Shown piece after piece: positions 27,148-35,700 of a DNA stretch of 64,000 nt. Source of the stretch: Oscillibacter valericigenes (GTDB lineage Bacteria; Bacillota; Clostridia; Oscillospirales; Oscillospiraceae); NCBI RefSeq assembly GCF_016902445.1, contig NZ_JACSNX010000006.1, forward strand, positions 1 through 64,000, given 5' to 3'. Each line of letters opens with the position of its first letter. The first letter of the stretch is position 1. The notes beneath the pieces were generated by a model. That model ran no database searches and was not told where the DNA came from. It saw only the letters and a program-made list of their open reading frames with translations. The position numbers and the translations under genes were made by a program.

Positions 27148-28206
27148 TCACTTCCGGTCCTCCATGCGGTAGGGATCTCTCTGAGGGCTGAACCGGGCGC
27201 CGGCGATGCGGACGCTCCGCTCTGCGTGGAGCAGGATCAGCTCCCGGGCCAGATCGTCCGGGTGATGGCGGACAAAGCCATTCTCCACCGTGGCCACCGG
27301 CCGCTCCACGACCTCCACGCCCAGAGCCTCGCAGGCGGCCCGGTCACAGCGGATGCGCTCTGCCCCCTCCTCCGCATACCGTGCGGCCACCGCTTTCGGG
27401 ATGGGAGAGGAGTTGGTCAGGCACAGGCCGAACAGCCCCGGCACTGAGTGGGCAAAAATAGCAGCGATGTGGTCGGAGACGGTATAGCCCTCCGTCTCTC
27501 CCTCCTGCGTCATCACGTTGCACACATAGACCTTCAGCGCATCGGAGGCACAGATCGCCTCCACGATCCCCCCCACCAGCAGATTGGGGATGATGCTGGT
27601 ATACAGGCTCCCGGGACCCAGGACGATCATGTCCGCCTCCGCGATGGCGGAGAGGGCCTCCGGCAGGGCGCGGGAGTCCTCCGGGATCAGCCGCACCTGG
27701 CGGATGCGGCAGTCCTCCTGCTTCTTGCAGTAAAAGATCTTGGACTCCCCAACCACTGTGGCGCCGTTTTCGAATTCCGCCTCCAGCTTCACGTCCGCTG
27801 TGGTCACCGGCAGCACCCGGCCGGTAATGGCCAGGACCTGGCTCATGCGGCGCACCGCCACATCGAAGGACGGCGAAATGCCGTTCAGTGCCGCCAGGAA
27901 CAGATTGCCGAAGCTCTGTCCCGCCAGGGACCCCTCCGTAAAGCGGTAGTGGAGCAGCTCCCGCATTACCGGCTCCGTGTTGGCCAGGGCCTCCATGCAG
28001 TTGCGGATGTCCCCCGGCGGGGGCATCCCCAAGTCCTGGCGCAGCATACCGGAGCCGCCGCCATCATCCGCCACCGTGACAATGGCGGAGAGATTTTCCG
28101 TATATTGCTTCAGTCCCCGCAGCATGGTGGACAGGCCATGGCCGCCGCCGATGACAGCCACCCTGGGACCGTGCACCCGGGGGACGCGGTATTCCTGCTC
28201 TTTCAC
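27148..28206 (-). CDS. yvcK: YvcK/gluconeogenesis factor family protein
   Basis: 352-residue CofD-like protein with the start VAVIGGGHGLSTMLRGLK, DDGGGSGMLR and LGPGSLYTSIIPNLLV. YvcK binds UDP-sugars and is needed for growth on gluconeogenic carbon and for cell-wall homeostasis. The start is GTG, within a few bases of the rapZ stop. The adjacency rapZ-yvcK-whiA is conserved. Confidence 0.93.
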   Translation of the reverse strand: MKEQEYRVPRVHGPRVAVIGGGHGLSTMLRGLKQYTENLSAIVTVADDGGGSGMLRQDLGMPPPGDIRNCMEALANTEPVMRELLHYRFTEGSLAGQSFGNLFLAALNGISPSFDVAVRRMSQVLAITGRVLPVTTADVKLEAEFENGATVVGESKIFYCKKQEDCRIRQVRLIPEDSRALPEALSAIAEADMIVLGPGSLYTSIIPNLLVGGIVEAICASDALKVYVCNVMTQEGETEGYTVSDHIAAIFAHSVPGLFGLCLTNSSPIPKAVAARYAEEGAERIRCDRAACEALGVEVVERPVATVENGFVRHHPDDLARELILLHAERSVRIAGARFSPQRDPYRMEDRK

Positions 28207-28209
28207 CTC

Positions 28210-29073
28210 TCAGCCTCCCCGCATCATGTCCCGGTGATTTTCCAGCGCCTGATAGCCCTGTTCCCGGATAAAGCCCGCAAGAGCGTGAGTCACCGCCACA
28301 GAGCGGTGATGTCCTCCCGTGCAGCCCACGGCGATGGTAAGAGAGGTCTTCCCCTCCTCTGCATACAGAGGCAGGGAGAAGGCCAGCAGGTCCTCCAGCC
28401 GCTTCATGTAATCCTGGGTCTGGGGGAAGTGGAACACGTAGTCCGCCACTGCCTTGTCCAGCCCCGTCTGATGCCGCAGGTCCTCAATGTAAAACGGGTT
28501 GGGCATGAACCGCACATCAAACACCAGGTCCGCCTCCATAGGAAGGCCGTATTTGAATCCGAAGGAGAGAACGCTGACCGTCATGCCCCCCTTCTCCCCT
28601 TCCTGATCAAACAGGCGCAGCAGTTCGCCCCGCAGCTGGGCAGTAGAGAGCCGGGAGGTGTCGATGACGAAGTCCGCCCGCTCCTTGACAGGGGCCATCA
28701 GCGCCAGCTCCTTCTCCACTGCATCCTCCAGGGAATCGGCACCGGCCGCCAAGGGATGGCGGCGGCGGGTCTCCTTGTACCGCTTGATGATGGTCTCCGG
28801 GGAGGCCTCCAAAAACAGCATCCGGCACACGGCATCCATGGCCTTCAGCTTATCCAGCACATCGAACAGCTCCGTGAAGGAGCTGGCGGTCCGCACATCG
28901 TACACCAGGGCCACCCGGTCGTACCGGCCGTTGCCCCCGGCACAGAATTCCGCAAATTTCAAAATCATGGCGGCGGGCATGTTGTCCACGATATAGAAGC
29001 CCATGTCCTCCAAAAAGGAGGCCGCCTTGCTCTTCCCGGCCCCGGAGAGGCCGGAGATGATGAGGATCTCCAT
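28210..29073 (-). CDS. rapZ: RNase adapter / nucleotide-binding protein RapZ
   Basis: 287-residue P-loop protein, Walker A GLSGAGKS (8-15), and the C-terminal domain with GCTGGHHRSVA. In E. coli it controls GlmZ decay and glmS; in Firmicutes it is the YvcJ-type homologue. The ATG at 29073 is chosen for the usual MEILIISGLSG start; a GTG three codons upstream sits too close to the SD-like AGAAGGG. Confidence 0.93.
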   Translation of the reverse strand: MEILIISGLSGAGKSKAASFLEDMGFYIVDNMPAAMILKFAEFCAGGNGRYDRVALVYDVRTASSFTELFDVLDKLKAMDAVCRMLFLEASPETIIKRYKETRRRHPLAAGADSLEDAVEKELALMAPVKERADFVIDTSRLSTAQLRGELLRLFDQEGEKGGMTVSVLSFGFKYGLPMEADLVFDVRFMPNPFYIEDLRHQTGLDKAVADYVFHFPQTQDYMKRLEDLLAFSLPLYAEEGKTSLTIAVGCTGGHHRSVAVTHALAGFIREQGYQALENHRDMMRGG

Positions 29074-29091
29074 GTCCCACACCGTCCCTTC

Positions 29092-30012
29092 TCAGTCGAT
29101 GATCTTCACTTCCGGTTCCAGACGGACGCCGGTCATGTCAAGCACCCGATCCTGGATCTGCCGGATCAGCGCTGTCACGTCGGCGCAGGTGGCCCCGCCC
29201 CGGTTGATGACAAAGCCCGCGTGCTTCTCGCTGACCTGGGCGCCGCCCACCGTCAGCCCTTTCAGACCGCACTGGTCGATCAGCGTCCCGGCGAAGTATC
29301 CCTCCGGCCGCTTGAAGGTGCTGCCGGCGCTGGGGAATTCCAGCGGCTGGCTGGTTCTGCGCTTTTCCAGCAGCTCCCGCATCCGGTCCCGGATAGCCGC
29401 CGGGTCTCCGGGTGAGAGCCGGAATACCGCCCGCAGCACCACCGCGTCCGGGTGGTCCGTCAGGAAGCTGCGGCGGTAACCGAAGGCCATCTCCGATCCG
29501 GAGAGGGTCCGGATACCCGCCTCCGGCAGCAGCAGCGTCACGGACCGGATCACCTGGGCCATCTCCCCGCCGTAGGCGCCGGCGTTCATGCACACTGCGC
29601 CGCCCACCGTGCCGGGGATGCCGTGGGCGAACTCCAGCCCCGCCAGTCCCTGCCGGCAGGCGAAATCCGCCACCCGTGCCAGGGATGCTCCGGCCTCTGC
29701 CGTCGCCTCATCCGCTGTCTCCCCCGCCTCCACGCGATTCAGCGCGGCGGAGGTATCGACCACCAGCCGGTCCAGGCCCGCATCCGGACACAGCAGATTG
29801 GTGCCGTTGCCGATGACCAGGGGCCGGGCGCCGCAGGCTACGGCATGGTCCAGCAGCAGCACCAGCTGCTCCCCCCGCTCCGGGAAGGCCATCCGCCGGG
29901 CAGGGCCGCCGATGCGGAAGGAGGTATGGCGGCTCATGGGCTCATCACACGCCACTCGCAGATCCGGCAGATACTCCGCCGTCCATTTGTCCAAATCAGT
30001 CCACCAGTCCAT
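29092..30012 (-). CDS. murB: UDP-N-acetylenolpyruvoylglucosamine reductase
   Basis: FAD-dependent enzyme making UDP-MurNAc for peptidoglycan. The 306 residues have the FAD-binding SFRIGGPA and GNGTNLL, GIPGTVGGAVCMNAGAYGGE, the catalytic-site serine in SAGSTFKRPEG and the C-terminal NRGGATCADV. The start ATG is preceded by GAGGAGG. Confidence 0.96.
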   Translation of the reverse strand: MDWWTDLDKWTAEYLPDLRVACDEPMSRHTSFRIGGPARRMAFPERGEQLVLLLDHAVACGARPLVIGNGTNLLCPDAGLDRLVVDTSAALNRVEAGETADEATAEAGASLARVADFACRQGLAGLEFAHGIPGTVGGAVCMNAGAYGGEMAQVIRSVTLLLPEAGIRTLSGSEMAFGYRRSFLTDHPDAVVLRAVFRLSPGDPAAIRDRMRELLEKRRTSQPLEFPSAGSTFKRPEGYFAGTLIDQCGLKGLTVGGAQVSEKHAGFVINRGGATCADVTALIRQIQDRVLDMTGVRLEPEVKIID

Positions 30013-30024
30013 TCCTGGACCTCC

Positions 30025-30975
30025 TCATGTTGAAGTTGCCCGGCACAGCAGTGCCGCGCCGATGATGCCGGCATCGTTGCCCAGCTCTGCCCGCAGGATC
30101 CGGGCGGACCGGCCGCCGTGGCGGCTGTAGCACAGCTCTCCCACCCGATGCCGCAGGGGTTCCAGCAGCAGCGCCTCCGGCGCACCGGCCACGCCGCCCC
30201 CGAAGGCCACCGCCTCCGGCCGCAGGAGATTGATGAGGTTGGCGGTCCCCTCCGCCAGATTCTCCACATAGTCCCGGCACACGGTCAGGGCCGTCTCGTC
30301 CCCGGCTTCCGCCGCCAGGAAGGGCGTTCGGCCATCCACGGTGCCCTGCTCCGCCGCCAGACGGTGGAGCAGGCTCTCGGGGTGCGCCTTCATGGCAGCC
30401 CTGGTCCGGCGGATCAGCGCCGGGGCGGCAGCATACTGCTCCCAGCAGCCCCTGCGGCCGCAGGGGCAGGGCTCTCCGCCGGCGCGGAGCACCATGTGCC
30501 CCGCCTCGCTGGAGGCCTCGCCGCCCCGCAGGCGGCCGTCCAGAATGATGCCGGCCCCGATGCCGGTGCCCAGGGTCAGCACCACAAAGTCCCGGACGCC
30601 CCGGCCCGCGCCCTGGAAGTACTCCCCCACGGCGGCGCAGTCTGCGTCGTTGCCAAGCAGCACCGGCACATCCATATGGCTGCGGAAGAGCTCCGCAAGG
30701 GGCACATGGGCCAGGGGGATATTGGGGGTAAACAGCACCTCGCCGCCGGAGACGGCCCCCGGCAGGCCGATGCCAACGGAGACCACATCCTGGCACGTTC
30801 CGCCGGCGGCCTGCAGCACTTCCGCAGCCAAAGCCGCCAGATCCGCTGCGAAGGTCTCCGCCCCCCGGAATTTCAGCGGACGATGCGCGGAAGCCAGCAG
30901 GCGGCCTGCCTCATCCGTCACGCCGGCCTTCAGGTTGGTGCCGCCCACATCGATGCCGATAAACAGGCCGCTCAT
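30025..30975 (-). CDS. ROK family glucokinase-type protein
   Basis: 316-residue ROK protein: ATP-binding DVGGTNLK (9-16), the catalytic GNDADCA, and zinc site CPCGRRGCWE. No DNA-binding domain, so it is a sugar kinase rather than a repressor; glucokinase is the likely activity given its place beside hprK. Four-base overlap with hprK. Confidence 0.88.
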   Translation of the reverse strand: MSGLFIGIDVGGTNLKAGVTDEAGRLLASAHRPLKFRGAETFAADLAALAAEVLQAAGGTCQDVVSVGIGLPGAVSGGEVLFTPNIPLAHVPLAELFRSHMDVPVLLGNDADCAAVGEYFQGAGRGVRDFVVLTLGTGIGAGIILDGRLRGGEASSEAGHMVLRAGGEPCPCGRRGCWEQYAAAPALIRRTRAAMKAHPESLLHRLAAEQGTVDGRTPFLAAEAGDETALTVCRDYVENLAEGTANLINLLRPEAVAFGGGVAGAPEALLLEPLRHRVGELCYSRHGGRSARILRAELGNDAGIIGAALLCRATST

Positions 30976-31913
30976 TTCTGCCTCCGGCTGCCCATGTCCG
31001 CCCGCATATCCACCCGCTGGGCCAGCTCCTGGGCGGCGTTGAAGCCATAGCGCCGGTGGCGGTTGTTCATGGCGGCCACTTCCACGATGCTGGCCAGGTT
31101 CCGGCCCGGACGCACAGGGATGGTGACACAGGGGACCTCCACGCCCATGATGTCGATGTGGTGATCCTCCAGCCCCAGGCGGTCATAGATCTTCGTCTCG
31201 TCCCACTGTTCGAACTGGACCACCAGGTCGATCTGGGATTCCTCCATGATGGCGCTCATGCCGAACAGCTGCCGCACATCGATGACGCCGATGCCGCGCA
31301 GCTCGATATAGTGGCGGATCACCTCCGGCGCGGTGCCGATCAGCTGGTTTGAAATGCGGCGGATCTCCACCGCATCGTCCGCCACCAGCCGGTGGCCCCG
31401 CATGATGAGCTCGATGGCAGATTCGCTCTTGCCGATGCCGGAGTCTCCGGTGATCATCACACCCTCGCCGGCGATGTCCAGCAGCACGCCGTGGCGGGTG
31501 ACGCAGGGAGCCAGCACCCGGTTCAGATATTCGATCGTGTGGCTGGTAAACTCCACTGTGGTCTCCTGGGTGCGCAGCAGAGTGCGTTCATGGCCCTGAG
31601 CGCTCTCCAGGCACTCAGGGAAGCACTCCAGGCCCCGGGAGATCACCAGGGCCGGAATGTCGTAGAGAAACAGATCGTCAAAGCACTTGCGCCGCTGCTC
31701 TGCCGTCAGGCCCCCCAGATAGGTGATCTCCGCCTTGCCCAGCACCTGGAGCCGGCGGGGGTCAAAGTAGTCGTAAAAATTATGGAACTGCAGGCCGGGC
31801 CGGTTCACGTCCGTGATGGTCAGCAGCGCCGTGTCATAGTCGCTGCCCCTGTTCAGCACCTCCAGATCGAAGAGGGCCACCAGCTCCGAAATTTTCAGGC
31901 CGTGTTCTTGCAT
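30972..31913 (-). CDS. hprK: HPr kinase/phosphorylase
   Basis: Phosphorylates HPr on Ser46 for CcpA-dependent carbon catabolite control. The 313 residues have Walker A GDSGIGKS (156-163) and the HPrK signature ELRGIGVIDVRQLFG. The ATG at 31913 follows GGGGAGACG; the frame extends 86 codons upstream through the promoter and is not coding there. It is the first gene of the operon. Confidence 0.95.
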   Translation of the reverse strand: MQEHGLKISELVALFDLEVLNRGSDYDTALLTITDVNRPGLQFHNFYDYFDPRRLQVLGKAEITYLGGLTAEQRRKCFDDLFLYDIPALVISRGLECFPECLESAQGHERTLLRTQETTVEFTSHTIEYLNRVLAPCVTRHGVLLDIAGEGVMITGDSGIGKSESAIELIMRGHRLVADDAVEIRRISNQLIGTAPEVIRHYIELRGIGVIDVRQLFGMSAIMEESQIDLVVQFEQWDETKIYDRLGLEDHHIDIMGVEVPCVTIPVRPGRNLASIVEVAAMNNRHRRYGFNAAQELAQRVDMRADMGSRRQK

Positions 31914-32030
31914 ATCGTCTCCCCATTTCTTCCGGCAGCCGGTGTCCGGTGCCGTATTCTCGCAGCCCGGGCGCACGCCCGGCGCAGTGGATGAAATCGC
32001 AGCGCCCGCATAGGGCGCGGAAGTATCTAT

Positions 32031-32059
32031 ATTATATATGAATCGAACCGTTTGCGCAA
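32031..32059 (-). promoter_or_regulatory. sigma-A promoter of the hprK operon
   Basis: On the minus strand TTGCGC (32054-32059), 17 bp, TATAAT (32031-32036). The leader (about 110 nt) contains two GC hairpins, GCGCCC (32002-32007) with GGGCGC (32013-32018), and CCGGGCG/CGCCCGG near 31965-31981. Confidence 0.7.
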
Positions 32060-32146
32060 CACCCAGCCGCCGCTTTCCCCCAGCCCTTGCCAGGGAAGGC
32101 CGGATGTGGTAGGATATGGGGCAGCGCGGACAGATACAAGTGAACA

Positions 32147-32210
32147 GATAAAAGATAAGAGATCCCCGCACCGGAAATATCTTTTATCCCTGATCTTTGA
32201 TCTCTTATCT
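32147..32210 (+). promoter_or_regulatory. overlapping alternative hairpins upstream of crcB
   Basis: GATAAAAGATA (32147-32157) pairs with TATCTTTTATC (32178-32188). AGATAAGAGATC (32153-32164) pairs with GATCTCTTATCT (32199-32210). The two left arms share five bases, so the hairpins are mutually exclusive. The second ends 34 bp before the crcB start. I find no fluoride riboswitch signature here. Confidence 0.5.
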
Positions 32211-32244
32211 CCACGCGCAACTCTGCTGCAAAGGTGGTATTGCA

Positions 32245-32610
32245 ATGCTGAACTGTCTCGCCGTCGGCCTCGGGGGCTTCGTGGGCTCCGTCTGCCGGTA
32301 TCTGATGGGGCTGCTGCCCCTGGGCCGGGACTGGGCCTTTCCCATCCGGACCTTTGCCATCAATCTTTTCGGAGCCTTTGTCATCGGGGCCATCACAGCC
32401 CTGGCGGTGAAGCGGGCAGATCTGGATCCCAGGCTGGTGCTGTTCCTCAAAGCCGGAGTCTGCGGCGGCTTCACCACGTTCTCCTCCTTTGCGCTGGAGA
32501 CCGGAGACCTGCTGCAAGGCGGCCACCCGGCTGCGGCCCTGCTCTATGCTTTGGCCAGCCTGACACTGGGTGTGCTGGCGGTCTTTGCCGGAGCCGCTTT
32601 GGTCCGCTGA
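32245..32610 (+). CDS. crcB: fluoride efflux channel CrcB/Fluc
   Basis: 121-residue four-helix membrane protein of the CrcB/Fluc family, with the conserved GGFVGSVCRYLMG, NLFGAFVIGA and CGGFTTFSSFALE. Fluc channels export fluoride as antiparallel dimers; only one gene is present here, so a homodimer is expected. The ATG at 32245 is preceded by AAAGGTGG. Confidence 0.93.
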   Translation: MLNCLAVGLGGFVGSVCRYLMGLLPLGRDWAFPIRTFAINLFGAFVIGAITALAVKRADLDPRLVLFLKAGVCGGFTTFSSFALETGDLLQGGHPAAALLYALASLTLGVLAVFAGAALVR

Positions 32611-32660
32611 CCGCCCTGGCGGGCCATTCGAAAAAACCTTCGTTTTTTTGAAAATTTTAC

Positions 32661-32689
32661 TTGCATTTTTCTTCTGTTTCTGCTATGAT
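32661..32689 (+). promoter_or_regulatory. promoter of rpmB
   Basis: TTGCAT (32661-32666), 17 bp, TATGAT (32684-32689), with TGC just before the -10 (extended -10). Confidence 0.8.
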
Positions 32690-32743
32690 ACCAGTTGTGC
32701 CTGTGAAAGGCACGGAGTACGCAACGGCAAGGAGGTGCAACGG

Positions 32744-32932
32744 ATGGCTAAGTGCGAGTTCTGCGATAAGGGCGTTACGTTCGGCATCAAGGTCTCCCAC
32801 TCTCATCGGCGTTCCAATCGGACTTGGAAGCCCAATGTGAAGCGTGTGAAGGCGATCGTCAACGGATCTCCCCGCCATGTGTATGTTTGTACCCGGTGTC
32901 TGCGTTCCGGTAAGGTCACCAGAGCGGTCTGA
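32744..32932 (+). CDS. rpmB: 50S ribosomal protein L28
   Basis: 62-residue L28. Four cysteines in two pairs (CEFC near 4-7 and CTRC near 48-51) mark the zinc-binding C+ form. The ATG follows AAGGAGG. It is monocistronic between its own promoter and terminator. Confidence 0.96.
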   Translation: MAKCEFCDKGVTFGIKVSHSHRRSNRTWKPNVKRVKAIVNGSPRHVYVCTRCLRSGKVTRAV

Positions 32933-32946
32933 CTTGGACAAACGAA

Positions 32947-32975
32947 ATCCCGAACCACCCGGTTCGGGATTTTTT
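32947..32975 (+). terminator. terminator of rpmB
   Basis: ATCCCGAACC (32947-32956), loop ACCC, GGTTCGGGAT (32961-32970), T6. Confidence 0.92.
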
Positions 32976-33011
32976 ATTGCCCGCCCGGTTTCAGAAAGGA
33001 GCTGACCTGTC

Positions 33012-33488
33012 GTGGAGCACCCTATCCTCCCCCTGCGGAACATGCCCGCTCTGGCGGAGCAGGCCGCCGGCTGGTTCAGCCGCTGCTGGGGCATCCCGGA
33101 GGCGGAGTACCGGGAGAGCATCGCGCGGTGTCTCCGCTGCCTCTCCCCCGTCCCCCAATGGTATGTGATCGCGGACGGCGGCCGCCTGATCGCCGGGGCC
33201 GGCGTCATTGAAAACGACTTCCACGACCGGCCGGATCTGACGCCCAATCTCTGCGCCCTGTTCGTGGAGCCGGACTGGCGGTGCCGGGGCCTCGCCGGCC
33301 GGCTGCTGGACTTCATCCGCCGGGACCTGGGGGCCATGGGCATTCCCCGTCTGTATCTGGTGACGGACCACACGTCCTTTTATGAGCAGTACGGCTGGGC
33401 CTTCCTGACCATGGTCACCGGAGACGACCGCACCCAAGAGCGGATGTACACCACCCCCACCCTGCCGCCGGATACAATCGGCCCTTGA
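33012..33488 (+). CDS. GNAT family N-acetyltransferase
   Basis: 158-residue acetyltransferase with the acetyl-CoA loop in CRGLAGRLLDFI (about 95-106) and C-terminal YEQYGWAFL. Substrate unknown. GTG start preceded by AAAGGAGC. The gene ends where the gltX promoter begins. Confidence 0.82.
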   Translation: MEHPILPLRNMPALAEQAAGWFSRCWGIPEAEYRESIARCLRCLSPVPQWYVIADGGRLIAGAGVIENDFHDRPDLTPNLCALFVEPDWRCRGLAGRLLDFIRRDLGAMGIPRLYLVTDHTSFYEQYGWAFLTMVTGDDRTQERMYTTPTLPPDTIGP

Positions 33489-33513
33489 CATTCCAGGGGT
33501 TTCAGGGGATAAT
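33485..33513 (+). promoter_or_regulatory. promoter of gltX
   Basis: TTGACA (33485-33490), 17 bp, GATAAT (33508-33513). The leader to the ATG is only about 40 nt, too short for a T-box. Confidence 0.8.
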
Positions 33514-33558
33514 GTACGTTGTTATTTTCTGTAATTTACCCGATATGGAGGTATTTGC

Positions 33559-35049
33559 ATGGCTTTGGATCAGAGCTTTTTCCAGGAGATGGAGGCCCGA
33601 ATCCCCAAGGGCAAGGTCCGTACCCGGTTCGCCCCCTCTCCCACCGGCTATATGCACGTGGGCAATCTGCGCACGGCGCTGTATACCTGGCTCATCGCCC
33701 GCCACGCGGGCGGAACGTTCATCCTGCGGATCGAGGACACGGACCAGGGCCGTCTGGTGGAGGGCGCCACGGACGTGATCTACCGCACCATGGCGGAGTG
33801 CGGCCTCACCCACGATGAGGGCCCGGACGTGGGCGGCCCCGTGGGCCCCTATATTCAGTCGGAGCGCCGGGACCTGTATCAGCCCTACGCCCATCTGCTG
33901 GTGGAGAAGGGCGCCGCTTACTACTGCTTCTGTGAGAAGTCCGAGTCTGAGGAGGACGCCGGAGACTTCGATCGGGCGGACGACCCCTGCCGGGAGCTGG
34001 ATCCCGCCGAAGCCCTCCGCCGGGTGGAGGCCGGAGAGCCCTATGTCATCCGGCAGAAGATCCCCCACGAGGGCGTCACCACTTTCCACGACGTGTCCTT
34101 CGGCGACATCACCGTGGAGAACAAGACGCTGGACGACCAGGTGCTGCTGAAGCGGGACGGCCTGCCTACCTACAACTTCGCCAACGTGGTGGACGACCAC
34201 CTGATGGGCATCACCCACGTGGTCCGGGGCAGCGAGTACCTCTCCTCCGCCCCCAAGTACAACCTGCTGTATGAGGCCTTTGGCTGGGAGATCCCCACCT
34301 ACGTCCACTGCTCCCCCGTCATGCGGGACCAGCACAACAAGATGTCCAAGCGCCACGGTGACCCCTCCTATGAGGACCTGAAGGCTCAGGGCTATCTGAC
34401 GGAGGCCATTCTGAACTACGTGGCCCTGCTGGGCTGGGCCCCCAAGGGCGAGCGCAGCGAACAGGAGATCTTCTCCCTGGACGAGCTGGTGGCCGCCTTC
34501 GATATCGCCGGCATCTCCAAGTCTCCCGCCATTTTCGACATCGACAAGCTCACCTATTTCAACGCCACGTATCTCCGCGCCATGGCACCGGAGGCGTTCG
34601 CAAAGGCCGCAGAGCCCTATATCCGTCAGGCTGTGAAGAACCCCGCCATCGATGTGCATGCCGTGGCCGCCCTGCTGCAGGCCCGGTGCGAGAAGCTGAC
34701 GGAGATCCCCGAGAAGGTGGACTTTTTCGATGCGCTGCCCGACTACGGCGTGGACTTCTTCACCAACAAGAAGTCGAAGACAAATCCCGAAGTCTCTCAG
34801 GCCATGCTGGAGGCCGCCATCCCCGCCCTGGAGGGCATCGGCGACTGGACCCAGGATGCCGTCCATGACACGCTGATCGCCCTGGCGGAACAATTGGGCG
34901 TGAAGAACGCCACCCTCATGTGGCCGGTGCGGATCGCCGCGGCCGGCAAGCTGGTGACTCCCGGCGGCGCCGTGGAGATCTGCCACATTCTGGGCAAGGA
35001 TGAGACCCTGCGCCGTCTGCGGCTGGGACTGGACAAGCTCCGGGCATGA
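33559..35049 (+). CDS. gltX: glutamyl-tRNA synthetase
   Basis: Class I aminoacyl-tRNA synthetase, 496 residues, with the HIGH-like motif PTGYMHVGN (about 28-36) and KMSKRHGD around residue 265. Whether it is discriminating cannot be told by eye. The stop overlaps the next ATG (ATGA). Confidence 0.96.
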   Translation: MALDQSFFQEMEARIPKGKVRTRFAPSPTGYMHVGNLRTALYTWLIARHAGGTFILRIEDTDQGRLVEGATDVIYRTMAECGLTHDEGPDVGGPVGPYIQSERRDLYQPYAHLLVEKGAAYYCFCEKSESEEDAGDFDRADDPCRELDPAEALRRVEAGEPYVIRQKIPHEGVTTFHDVSFGDITVENKTLDDQVLLKRDGLPTYNFANVVDDHLMGITHVVRGSEYLSSAPKYNLLYEAFGWEIPTYVHCSPVMRDQHNKMSKRHGDPSYEDLKAQGYLTEAILNYVALLGWAPKGERSEQEIFSLDELVAAFDIAGISKSPAIFDIDKLTYFNATYLRAMAPEAFAKAAEPYIRQAVKNPAIDVHAVAALLQARCEKLTEIPEKVDFFDALPDYGVDFFTNKKSKTNPEVSQAMLEAAIPALEGIGDWTQDAVHDTLIALAEQLGVKNATLMWPVRIAAAGKLVTPGGAVEICHILGKDETLRRLRLGLDKLRA

Positions 35050-35672
35050 GACGGTTTCTCCTGGCGCAGTTCTCTCCCGTCCTCCAGGCCTGGCGGAACG
35101 GGTATGAGGGTGAGGTCCGGCGCTCCGTCATTGCCTTTTTCGTGCTGATTCTTCTGGCCTTCGGCGTGTGCCTGGCGGTACCGGAGGTTCGGCTCGGCCT
35201 CTCCGCCTATCTGCAGGGTTTTTATCAGGACATGGACCTGACGGATGAGACGGGAGCCCTCTCCCCTTTGGCGCTGTTCCTCAACAATCTGCGGGCCTGT
35301 GTGGTCACCATGCTCTACGGGCTGATCCCCTATGTCCGCATGCCCGCCCTGGCGCTGGGGATGAACGCTGTGGTGCTGGGCGGCATGGCCGCTGTCTACG
35401 CCGCAGCGGACTCCACCATGCTGCTGTTTGCCGCCGGACTCCTGCCCCACGGCATTTTTGAGCTGCCGGCACTGATCCTGTCCTTTTCCATGGGCCTGTA
35501 TGTCTGCGGGCATCTGACCCGCCGGGTCCGGGGCGACAGCACCGCTCTCTCCCTGCGCCGCTGCGCATCCCTGAGCATGCGGCTGCTGGTGTTCCTGGTG
35601 CTGCCCCTTCTGATTCTTGCCGCTGTGACAGAGGCCTATGTGACGCCTCTCGTCATGGGTCTGTTCCTCTAA
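35046..35672 (+). CDS. SpoIIM-superfamily (DUF95) membrane protein
   Basis: 208 residues, about five hydrophobic segments, with NNLRACVVTMLYGLIP and LLPHGIFELPALILSFSMG, the conserved core of the SpoIIM/DUF95 superfamily. It differs from the spoIIM gene at 1763 and probably has another role. Cotranscribed with gltX. Confidence 0.82.
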   Translation: MRRFLLAQFSPVLQAWRNGYEGEVRRSVIAFFVLILLAFGVCLAVPEVRLGLSAYLQGFYQDMDLTDETGALSPLALFLNNLRACVVTMLYGLIPYVRMPALALGMNAVVLGGMAAVYAAADSTMLLFAAGLLPHGIFELPALILSFSMGLYVCGHLTRRVRGDSTALSLRRCASLSMRLLVFLVLPLLILAAVTEAYVTPLVMGLFL

Positions 35673-35700
35673 TTTTGATCCACAGAAAGGACTTCCGACC

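Noticed and set aside
27448-29415. Long plus-strand frame opposite yvcK-rapZ-murB
   Set aside because: It spans three genuine minus-strand genes and has no recognisable domain; a GC-bias artefact.
32060-32244. Fluoride riboswitch upstream of crcB
   Set aside because: I could not find the conserved GG-GAUGG and UCGCC-type elements; only AT-rich alternating hairpins are present.
33514-33558. T-box leader before gltX
   Set aside because: The leader is only about 45 nt, with no specifier stem or T-box sequence.
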